A stretch of DNA of 25,223 nt from Perkinsus marinus ATCC 50983 (taxonomy: Eukaryota > Perkinsozoa > Perkinsida > Perkinsidae). The translations under genes and the position numbers were made by a program. A model generated the notes under the pieces. It had not been told where the DNA came from and ran no database searches. It worked only from the letters and a program-made list of their open reading frames with translations. The first letter of the stretch is position 1, and each line of letters opens with the position of its first letter. Below, piece by piece: positions 17,529 through 25,223 of the stretch. The stretch lies in assembly GCF_000006405.1 (NCBI RefSeq), contig NW_003209921.1, forward strand, positions 1-25,223, read 5' to 3'.

Positions 17529-18401
17529 TTGTTCGTGCAAAAATGGCCAAAGGAGGGAAGGGTGGAAAAGGCAGAAAAAACAGAGAGCGAAAGAAACAAA
17601 GGTATCAGTAGGGCGCAACAGATGAAGAGGTTCAAGGAGGCGCAGCCGTTGGAAGGATTCGAAGAGGAATCTCGATTGAATGAACAGCTGAGGGGAAGAT
17701 CGATTAGAACATCGACCATGCAACAATACAAGACAGCAGAGAAGCTGTTTTTAGAAGTGAGCTCATATCCTATTAACGCAGACATACTCCAGCTATTCAT
17801 AAGGGCGTTGCTGTCATTGGAGCCAAAGCTGAATAGCAACACTATCTCTCAGTATGTGACTAGTGTCAAAACATTATCGGCAATTAAGGGGCACCCTCAT
17901 TTGGATAGTCAGGATGAATTTCTGGTGAAGAGGGCGTTAGCCGGAGCACGTAAAATCAGGGAATCAGCCAGTGTTAGTGCTAAGGAAGCGCCGATAATCT
18001 CGGATGAAGCCGTTAGAGCTATAGTGAACTTAGAAACCACTGTTGGATCGGTAAGTGATCAGCTAAGAGTGTTAACGCTCATGAGCATTGGAATTGTAAG
18101 CAGGTTGGATGAAACTTGGAATCTGAGGGGGAAAAATGTTCACATAGCACAATCGACGAATCAATTGAGAGTGATTATTGATATTTGGAACCCCAAAACC
18201 GTGGATGGTCGGATACAGAAGACAGTGGAGTGTTGTTCGGGAACGAAAGGGAAAGCGTGCGGGACACTTTGGTGCGTAGCGCACGAATTAAAGGAAAGGA
18301 AAGAGAACTTGGTTGCGGATGATTTGAGAATCTTTCCTGATATACGCAAGACGACCTACGCTCGAAAGTTGAAGGATCTTCTGCAACAGCAATTGCAGTA
18401 A
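17529..18401 (+). pseudogene. tyrosine recombinase region of the second YR element
   Basis: A Lys/Glu-rich N-terminus is followed by a helical core-binding region (about residues 50-140, including ADILQLFIRALLSLE and SNTISQYVTSVKTL). The catalytic domain begins with a box I context, TLMSIGIVSRLDETWNLRGK, in which the arginine is the likely catalytic residue. Its position after RNase H matches the DIRS group. The likely role was joining the cDNA circle to the chromosome. It belongs to a broken element. Confidence 0.75.
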
Positions 18402-18723
18402 TGCTGACAACCAGTGCGTTGTGGCCAGAACTAGGACCAGATGGCAACGACTGCTTTGCGCTCCCAATGTCATGAACTAAGCGTGTGTAGCACAAGTTCT
18501 GGCGACTGTCACAACTAGCGATGCTTGCCAACATCTAGCCATGAGCAGTCTATCAGCTTGTTCCCTGTATTCAAGATGAATCACATCATTAATATCTAAT
18601 ACTATTAGACTAATAGAGATTATCTTTATCCGATGCCCTAAGAGATAGAATCTGGCAACGCAATCACTCTGATTTGAACGTGACCAAATACGACAACACA
18701 GACATGAGAAGCACGGACGACCG
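18402..18723. other. gene-free stretch between the YR element and the CFAP210-like gene
   Basis: No supported gene. It holds a short odd palindrome, CTATTAG-A-CTAATAG (18602-18616). It probably contains the outer end of the retroelement and the 3' untranslated region of the minus-strand gene that ends at 18724. Confidence 0.6.
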
Positions 18724-20814
18724 TCACTGCGCGGATCGTTTGCGGTACTCCCTTAGCTCCTTGATTAGGGGAATGACGTTCTTCCCCTCATCAGCATATC
18801 TAATTAGCCTCAGCTTCATCTATGTGAACAAAATGTTAGACCTACTCGCCTATACGTTCGGATGCATAGGAGTGGAAAGCGAGAGTTTCGGCCTCAGTTA
18901 CAGTCTTCGCTCTGTTAATGACCATCGCTTCACTGAGAGCACATGCACTACGAACGCCATCGCCAAGATCGTACTCACATTTCTGCTTCCCTCCTCGCTC
19001 GACGTTTTTTCTCTGCCACTTGACGCTTTTGCTCCATCGCTATGTACTCAGCCGCTCTCCTACGGGAAGCTCGCTCTTCTTTCTCGTCTTCGTCTACAAC
19101 CAGAAACTGTTGTTGCTTGCTCTTGCCGTGCCACATCAGCGTGCTCACTGAGTTTCTCGAACATTTTCCCCGAATAAGCTGCCATTTTCTTGCCCATCTC
19201 CTGTTCATATTCCTTCGCCCTCCTTTTCTTCTCCATCTGCAGGCTGCGTGACTTTTCGAGTGCGTTTTTCCACCTGTCGGGCAGGTATTGGCACATGAAG
19301 TTGGGACTGATCTGCGACTTTCGCATTTTCTCTTCTTTCTTCACTCTGGCAGCCTCATGAGCCATTTCCTTTTCCAGGACTTGTCTTTCTAAACGTTGCT
19401 CTTCATTAGATTGAAGAGCCGCTAGCCGCGCCGCCTAACGGCATTACATCAGGAGCGTAAAATTGGCTCTTCACGGTTTCCATTGTGAGTATCGATAATT
19501 GAGAGAATGCTTACTTGATCTTCGATCATCTTTCTCCTCATCTCTTGTTTCGCAGTAAAGAGTTCCAGCTCTCTCTCCTTGCGCAGTTCGAGCTGTCGAG
19601 CTTTCTCCGCAGCATATTCCTCTAAAAGGCAGTGAAATGTTCCTGAAGTTGAAGCGTTCAACTGTGCCTATTTTGCGCTCTTCCTTGGCAGATCTCTTGG
19701 CTTCCCGTGCTCTGATTTCTTCCAAATATGCGTTTGCTTTCTGAGTCTCAACCAAGGCTTGGATTGCAACGTTGCGGCGTGCTTCCTCTGCTCGGCGCTG
19801 AAGCACGATAAACGAATTCTAATATCATGTGTCCATTCCGCCTTGGTATTATCCATGCTGTTAAAGATTAACAGCGAACTTGGCATTGTTAAGATATTGA
19901 TAGTATCAATTTGATACAAGCACACGACTCACCTCAGCTTGAAGATCCTCTGCAGCCTTCTTTCTCAGTATCTCGCCCTCCACCATTTCGTCTCGGATCT
20001 CGGCCACACGTGTCTCTTTCCATTGGGCCAGCTGGGCTTGCTGAATCTACACCGAGGTGTACCATCCTTTCTCACGACAGTAAAGCCCACCTCGGCGGTC
20101 TTCTTTGCCTTCGCTTCATATTCAGACTTCTCCTTGAGCTCTCTCTCTAGCATCCTCTGATAGTTGAATTTGGCAACATCCTCAAACCGTTGATCCCTCA
20201 AGTGCTCGAGCTTAGCCAATTCTTCCTTAAGCCGTACCTGGTCGTCATTATTCATGATTGCAGCTAATTTCTAGGATACCTGCGCCTCACGCTCGGCCAA
20301 TACGTCACTATACATCATGGCACTGTGGAAGCTCTTGATACGATCAGTCTGCTCCTTGAGGATCTTATTGGCTCGCTGAATAGCTTTGCGTCTCTCTTCT
20401 AGCTGGTATCGAGCTTCCTCCATATCAATTCTCTGCCTGATCGGAAATCCTCTGATTTGCATGCTCCTCAAAACTCGAAGAAAAGCACACTCGTGAGGAC
20501 TCCTATCGCGACAGGTGGATGACCGGCCTACCTCTCTCGCTCTTCTCTCTCAATACGCTCTATACGATCTTGTTCCTTCTTCTTGCGACTTCCATCTAAG
20601 GTGTTTGACCAGCCCCCGGCTCGAGCTTTCGACTTCTCATGCATAGCGAGAGCCTGCGAGCAGGAAAGACCATACGCTCACCGAGGAGGAGTCAACTCGG
20701 CTCAGCGAATACCCGCTCTCGCTTCTCAGCTACTGCTTTGTCATCATCGGTCTGACCAATGGCCGACTTCCGAATTCTATCGAGCTCGGAAGCATTGACA
20801 ATCACCCCAGACAT
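18724..20814 (-). CDS. CFAP210: CFAP210 (CCDC173)-like microtubule inner protein
   Basis: A coiled-coil protein of about 430 residues with a trichohyalin-plectin-homology-type character, Glu/Lys/Arg-rich throughout. Known CFAP210 proteins bind inside the A tubule of axonemal doublets, so this implies a flagellated cell. Recognition rests on the stretches KARAGGWSNTLDGSRKKK, IDMEEARYQLEERRKAI and QTDRIKSFHSAMMYSDVLAE, remembered as conserved in CFAP210. Exons by hand: 20713-20814 (start MSGVIVNASELDRIRK), 20532-20653, 20280-20436, 20091-20237, 19933-20046, about 19678-19797, about 19515-19621, about 19165-19434, a frame ending at 18979, and 18724-18799 (ends REYRKRSAQ, stop). Introns are GT-AG and mostly short (59, 95, 42, 44, 135, 80 and 179 bp). 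Two junctions are unresolved: near 19622-19677 only a GC-AG intron fits the frame, and near 19130-19170 the frame changes without a normal intron. Other TPH proteins such as CFAP45 are less likely. Confidence 0.75.
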
Positions 20815-20950
20815 TGCTGAATGTAAGCCTGTGAACCACAAGTCACAATACCTTTTTCAATTTGGAAGATTGACATGAACACAGTATCGCATCACGGATA
20901 ACATAGTGCGGGTGCACACAAACGATCTGTTCGCTGAGGCTAAAGAGTGA

Positions 20951-21154
20951 TTAGGGTTCGAGTGTTATGTATATCCCGAATACCACACCCCAACTGGCAG
21001 CTGATACCGGCCAGTGATGGTCGTGCGCGCCAATAGCGTCGGCATTCCGAGTATCCGCCATGAATTGGGCGATATCGGCCGGGGCGACCAAATTTGAATT
21101 CAGGTCAGACACCGAGAAGCCAGTCCTCCCTCCCAATGAATGGCCATCAACGGT
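20951..21154 (-). CDS. possible terminal exon, unknown protein
   Basis: An open frame of 67 codons after a possible 3' splice site (GGAGATTCCAG). It encodes TVDGHSLGGRTGFSVSDLNS at its start and ends GVVFGIYITLEP before a TAA. It recalls nothing I know. It could be a 3' exon of the gene at 21238-22248, since the phases agree if a weak GTTTTC donor near 21249 is used, or the end of a separate small gene. It may also be chance. Confidence 0.3.
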   Translation of the reverse strand, partial: TVDGHSLGGRTGFSVSDLNSNLVAPADIAQFMADTRNADAIGAHDHHWPVSAASWGVVFGIYITLEP

Positions 21155-21237
21155 CTGGAATCTCCTTTAAGCAATCAATGATTACAAATAACGACGTCGA
21201 GAATTATTCAAAATGGTTTAGGAATGTTCAAGTCAAC

Positions 21238-22248
21238 CTATTCGAAAACGGGAGACAGAACCCGTAGACGACTTGACGCAGTTTCCAAGACCCAGAAACG
21301 CCCATTCGCTTGAGCGAAAATTCTGCAACTTCTGAAGGTCTCCGGCAAGGTGAACAAACCAGTGAGCGTCTCCGTCTTCAGATCAACACGCCACAAACGC
21401 ATCCCGGCCGCCCCACGTGAGAAGCCGCAGAGCCAAGCGAGTCGTCTTGAACTATCTACATCTAGCCATCCAACGGCGAAGTCAAAGGTAGTGATGGTTC
21501 TGCGTCCTACACTCGGGGTCCACAATATAAGTTCAGATTCGGGATGTCGCTTTAGCTGAGTCTGGATCCAGAAAAGCTGTGTTACACCGTCATGAGTGGC
21601 GGCTACCAGACATTGGTATTCACTCCCAGTACGGTCGACCACAGAGCTGATACCCACATCATCACGAACGCTTATCCGTACCACTCCTTCGGCATCTTCT
21701 GTCAACGCCAAAGCATAAACAAACCCGTCACCACAACAACAGGCAGAGAACAGAGCACCGACCCTGGCAGCACCAGAGGCTGACCTAATACGATGTCCTG
21801 GCCCGTCAGTAGCAGGACTAGAACCAGTCATAGGCGATTCCCAGTCATAGACACGGTGGAGCAGTCTGGTGATGTTATCAATCAGGATCAATGAGCCATC
21901 TGACGGGTCGACGCACATACTAGAAATACTTGCCAAGGCATCGGCATAATCCAGGCTGGTGACACGGCCTTCTAGGTCAACTTTGCCGAGACGAAACCCG
22001 ATGCTAGGAACCAACCACACGAGACCATCGGCATCAGGTTTTCTACAAAGAATAGGACCAACCAAGCAAGGCGTGAGATTGAACACGTCGAAACCCTCCA
22101 TCACTGGCCAGGCGTAAGAGCAAATATCATAACGACAATCTATTCCATGTGCACGTGTGGCGAGCCAAGCGAGTACTACTACAGCACGCTCACGTTCCTC
22201 TGGACTGATTACCATCAGAGGAGGAAAAGCACTGCATCCATACTTCAA
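21238..22248 (-). CDS. orphan repeat-rich protein, beta-propeller-like
   Basis: An open frame of 336 codons, the longest clean host frame in the window. It contains repeated blade-like segments with alternating hydrophobic strands, Asp-Gly turns and aromatic residues, for example GLVWLVPSIGFRLGKVDLEG, SLILIDNITRLLHRVYDW and GFVYALALTEDAEGVVRI. This pattern resembles NHL or SMP-30-like beta-propellers, but I cannot name a family. The first in-frame ATG is at 22215. The frame is open further upstream, so a 5' exon is likely. A candidate exon at 22361-22447 begins MRLALFQCNLLLLPFLGVSY, which looks like a signal peptide, and a 118-bp intron to 22242 keeps the frame. If so, the protein is secreted or membrane-directed. 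No TM segment follows. Confidence 0.65.
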   Translation of the reverse strand: MKYGCSAFPPLMVISPEERERAVVVLAWLATRAHGIDCRYDICSYAWPVMEGFDVFNLTPCLVGPILCRKPDADGLVWLVPSIGFRLGKVDLEGRVTSLDYADALASISSMCVDPSDGSLILIDNITRLLHRVYDWESPMTGSSPATDGPGHRIRSASGAARVGALFSACCCGDGFVYALALTEDAEGVVRISVRDDVGISSVVDRTGSEYQCLVAATHDGVTQLFWIQTQLKRHPESELILWTPSVGRRTITTFDFAVGWLDVDSSRRLAWLCGFSRGAAGMRLWRVDLKTETLTGLFTLPETFRSCRIFAQANGRFWVLETASSRLRVLSPVFE

Positions 22249-22360
22249 CGCTTTGGTTACGCCAACTCAACATTCTGAGCGACGTTGAGAAAACAAGTAC
22301 TCCACTACTCAAAATGAGTAGAAGATGAAGAATTATTGAAGCTGATGTTCTTATCGGCAC

Positions 22361-22447
22361 TTTTTGCGAGGCTTCATTGGTTCTTTTGTAAGATACGCCT
22401 AGAAATGGCAAAAGCAGAAGATTACACTGGAACAGCGCAAGCCGCAT
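22361..22447 (-). CDS. candidate signal-peptide exon of the gene at 21238-22248
   Basis: 29 codons from an ATG. Arg-2 is followed by a hydrophobic core (LALFQCNLLLLPFLG). The donor after CAAAAA is GTGCCGATAAG and the matching acceptor is GCGTTGAAG. The splice sites are only moderate, so this is one option among several. Confidence 0.35.
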
Positions 22448-22840
22448 CGATGACGAGGTCAATGAGGTTCCAAGCGAGATAAGGGCTACTTAAATGGTTG
22501 ACCTAACCACCGCTGCTATCAATGTAGTCAACTACTACGCCCAGTAGAAGCCAGTCAAGCTTATTGCTGACAAAGGAGGCATCATACTTATCCGCTAAGG
22601 AGTGTGTAGTAACATCTCGACTAGGCGAGTGACCAATCAGGGAATCATCGAGAAACCTATAATGTTTCCGGAGGGGACACATTTATAACCTTCCACACGA
22701 TTAGCACCACTTTAATCAGCTTCCCGTGTAAATGTCATCACATTAGAAACAGTTTTCCCATTGTTATTGAATCTTGGAGAGCATTATTTCTCAAAGCCAA
22801 ATGGATCCCTGTGACCGATACCGAAGGGAAATTGTTGCAG
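22448..22840. other. gene-free stretch, possible upstream exons of a plus-strand gene
   Basis: No supported gene. A plus-strand frame of about 100 codons runs from about 22630 across this stretch and beyond it, but it has no start codon or recognisable domain. It may include promoters of the divergent genes on either side. Confidence 0.4.
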
Positions 22841-23000
22841 AACAATTTGCGCTCCCGACGGTACCCTCATATCTTCCACCCGACACGTAGTTTACATCAC
22901 TGGTCAACTAACGTGGAGCATTGATCCAAATGACTACCCTCCAATTAATGGAACGCGAATAGAGATCTTCCATCCAGACAACGTATGCTTGACGAAGTAG
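22841..23000 (+). CDS. possible terminal exon of a small plus-strand gene
   Basis: After an acceptor-like GAAATTGTTGCAG, the frame reads 52 codons to a TAG: it includes HVVYITGQLTWSIDPNDYPP and INGTRIEIFHPDNVCLTK. The composition and strand-turn pattern look like real protein, perhaps a small secreted one, but I recognise no family. Its stop lies 6 bp from the stop of the convergent gene at 23007. Upstream exons were not found with confidence. Confidence 0.35.
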
Positions 23001-23006
23001 CGGCTA

Positions 23007-25180
23007 TCAGAACTTGAAAAAAGCCATCAACTTTTGCCAGATATCACTTGTAGCAATGCCTATAATGAGCCCACTACCCAGCAAGAGAAAGACGATGCCT
23101 GTTGTGCCGAGAAAATAGACAGCAGCACCGCCGCCAACGGCGAGGCAAAATAGCGTCAACCTGAGAGGAATACATCAACAGTATATCAATCTGGCCTTGC
23201 AAGATGAGTTCAGTGGCACATGCGTGTAATCAACTACGTGAGTTGGTGACAATGTGGAAATTCTGGGAAATCATTATTGATTTCTGTATACTCCTATCCG
23301 AATGTTTGTGAACACTAATGATTAGTGAGAAAACTCCCGAGCTCAGCTGAGGAAAGCGAACATATATTCCAACACAAAATTGGCAACTGTAATTTTCCGA
23401 GGCATTGGGATCCACTCACATTCCCTCCTTGGTCGCGACCAGCTTTACGACCGCATCAAGCCTGGACCTCCTAGGGTCTTCGAGACACTCCCCGATGTGT
23501 GCCTCCAATGGGTTGAACAATATATCGCCAAGAGCCAGATCAGTGAAGAGCTGCGGAATCCTCGTCTCTGGATCTGCCATTCAATTTCTCACTAGACGAT
23601 TTCATCGTTAATACCTTTCAGTGTGGCGTACCGCTGAGTTTCGTATTCGAGAACGATAGAATCACCTAAGCCCAATAAAAATTATTCCCAACTTTCGCGC
23701 GACTCGGAGAGCTACCATATTTTTCCGCACATTCCTCTCCAACCCAACCTAGCTGGATGTCTATATCGACATCAGAAGGATCGAACTTATGGAATGTCGT
23801 CTTCTGCCTCCTCAAAGATGTCACTAACTCATCTGCTACATCCTTGCGCACAGAAGGTGACATGAGAACGCAATACCTAACCGTCACAAGTTCAACTTGG
23901 TCATAATGAAAAGTTACAGGGGGTGGCCCCTTATTAAATTAACACGCTGTATGAACAGCTGAGGAGAACTCACTGTCGTCACCCCCCAAGCCGAGATTGA
24001 AAGCCGCGCCCCGTTATTACACTTTCATCGAGTCAGAGACACTCTTCGATGGTCTACATAGTTGCTTAACATTAAGTTGGTTTATTTCCAACGGTACTTC
24101 CCTCAGCATCTCCGACAACGTTTCCTCGATCGTCTTGGTGCTCAACTGCCGAGTACTCACCTCACGCCCATCATCTAACAAGCCATGCCTCAATCATGGT
24201 GAACTCTAATAAGAGCAAATTAGGGAATGAAAAACAGTTCCAAACCAATCGCCTCTAGGATGATACGTGCCGACACTGACTACGTTTGATATCGTGCGAA
24301 TCGTTATGATAGAGGCGACGATCCAGAAATTCCATGCGGAAGTTTGGAATGTGAAAATCACCCCTACCCTTTACTACAGTATAATTTAGCTACAATATCA
24401 TTCCGACGAGGTAGTAATTGATCGCTGTTCACAACCAAGAAGTTCACTGCATGAGAAAACTTGTATCTGAAAGCTCGTACTGTTCCCCACCCAAGACCAC
24501 AACTCATCCTCACATCATAGCTTTCAACAAAGGAGTGGTATGACTTGATCGCGTGTACACTACCATAATTGGGTGATCTGAAAACGCAGCCAATCCAACA
24601 GAGTGTGGCGAAAAATCATCACCGCTCAACATTGCTTCCTTCTCCGCCGTTTCCACAGACGTGACCGTCCGGTACACTATTGGCAGCTCGTGCAATATCC
24701 ACCTAGCAGAACACTACCGCGCGCCACGAAATTAAACAGCAAAGTACCTCTTCAATGTCCTTGGATTTATCTCAGCGATCGGCATCAAACTAGGAGGGAT
24801 CTCGGGATGGGCTGGCATGAAAAGGAAGATTGTCGGGGTTGTCCTCGGAGTTATCGGCAATGACTTGAACAGCTGACACATACAACAACCTCACATGTCT
24901 TCAGTGCCCCCTCATCGGTTTCGCCCCTTCTTCAATGAAGAGCGGTTCGTATCGTTCGGACATACTTCAACCCAGTACTCACCGCTCGATCAGTATGGGA
25001 GTTGATTCTCCCGAATTTGATGTACCCCTTGAGATCACTGGAGACCTCATCCCAGGCTGGCGCTATACTATGACAATATTCATCCAAGTCCGAATACACC
25101 TAAACACTTCGAAACTTCCCCTCCAAAACTGTCCTCCACTTACCTCGACAACCCCAATGTCAACTGAGTGGTCCATGATG
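23007..25180 (-). CDS. thioredoxin-fold protein with hydrophobic C-terminus, 3' part
   Basis: The gene runs off the right edge. Exons by hand (minus): 25144-25180, 24983-25099, 24748-24872, 24514-24702, 24368-24466, 24023-24188, 23716-23929, 23615-23665, 23420-23573 and 23007-23160. All junctions keep frame with GT-AG introns, several of them 41-50 bp. The product starts with a thioredoxin-like domain: strand DIGVVEVYS, active-site region DLDEYCHSIAPAW, then SDLKGYIKFGRINSH and a TTPTIFLF strand with the usual Pro region. Only the second active-site Cys remains, so it is unlikely to be a normal dithiol oxidoreductase. A second thioredoxin-like region starts at HPIMVVYTRSSHTTPLLKAM. The protein ends with two hydrophobic segments (LTLFCLAVGGGAAVYFLG and GIVFLLLGSGLIIGIAT) and a short basic tail, suggesting membrane anchorage, probably in the ER. 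It may be the C-terminal part of a DnaJ-thioredoxin protein, but no J domain lies in the window. Confidence 0.7.
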
Positions 25181-25223
25181 CTATGATAGTTTCACTCGTG
25201 AGTCGAGCAGAGTAGTCGCTTGG

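Larger units (their letters stand above)
15724..18401 (+). mobile_element. second YR retroelement (DIRS group), broken
   Basis: The array stops here and a plus-strand element follows with RT, RNase H and a tyrosine recombinase in that order. Its proteins are clearly different from those of the element at 3073-9705, so it is another lineage of the same superfamily and not a copy. I found no split or inverted terminal repeats and no gag-like gene, so the outer limits are set only by the array edge and by the last recognisable coding sequence. It is broken and incomplete, with at least three breaks, and is probably older than the first element. Two perfect palindromes lie in it. Confidence 0.8.

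Noticed and set aside
18674-19177. Plus-strand open frame of 167 codons
   Set aside because: Antisense to the last exons of the CFAP210-like gene, which has in-frame exons and splice sites on the other strand.
19060-19365. CFAP45 or CFAP53 as the identity of the coiled-coil gene
   Set aside because: General coiled-coil composition fits all TPH proteins, but the WSNTLDG and QTDRIKSFHSAMMYSDVLAE stretches fit CFAP210 best from memory.
24935-25186. Plus-strand open frame of 83 codons at the right edge
   Set aside because: Antisense to thioredoxin-fold exons with consistent splice phases on the minus strand.

Overview
The window looks like a nuclear scaffold from a flagellated protist. A perkinsozoan alveolate such as Perkinsus is the best guess, but this rests on gene style, not on a database match. 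The clues are genes with many very short GT-AG introns (41-59 bp is common), an axonemal CFAP210-like gene, tyrosine-recombinase retrotransposons and tight gene packing.

Positions 1-15723 are a tandem array with a 373-bp unit. Each unit carries a tRNA-Arg (anticodon CCT) and a tRNA-Cys (anticodon GCA), both on the minus strand, with a 120-bp spacer from Arg to Cys and a 108-bp spacer from Cys to the next Arg. I count 19 Arg and 21 Cys copies, counting partial and decayed ones. Some match the consensus exactly and others have damaged promoters or stems. The long open frames over the array are by-products of the repeat.

The array is interrupted three times and then stops. (1) A 1.43-kb unidentified element (1124-2555) sits inside a tRNA-Cys gene, flanked by a 10-bp direct repeat. 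(2) A 6.6-kb YR (DIRS/Ngaro/PAT-like) retrotransposon (3073-9705, minus strand) has split direct repeats, a gag-like gene, RT-RNase H and a tyrosine recombinase. Its repeat copies look identical, so the insertion seems recent although the coding part is broken. (3) Unknown sequence (11579-11840) is followed by a 100-N assembly gap. At its right end the array stops at a second, different YR retroelement (15724 to about 18401, plus strand), which is also broken.

From 18.7 kb to the end lie ordinary, intron-rich host genes: a CFAP210 (CCDC173)-like microtubule inner protein (minus), an orphan repeat-rich protein that may be a beta-propeller (minus), a possible small plus-strand terminal exon, and the 3' part of a thioredoxin-fold protein with a hydrophobic C-terminus (minus). 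That last gene meets the plus-strand frame tail to tail with only 6 bp between the stop codons. I worked out the exon models by hand from reading frame and splice sites.
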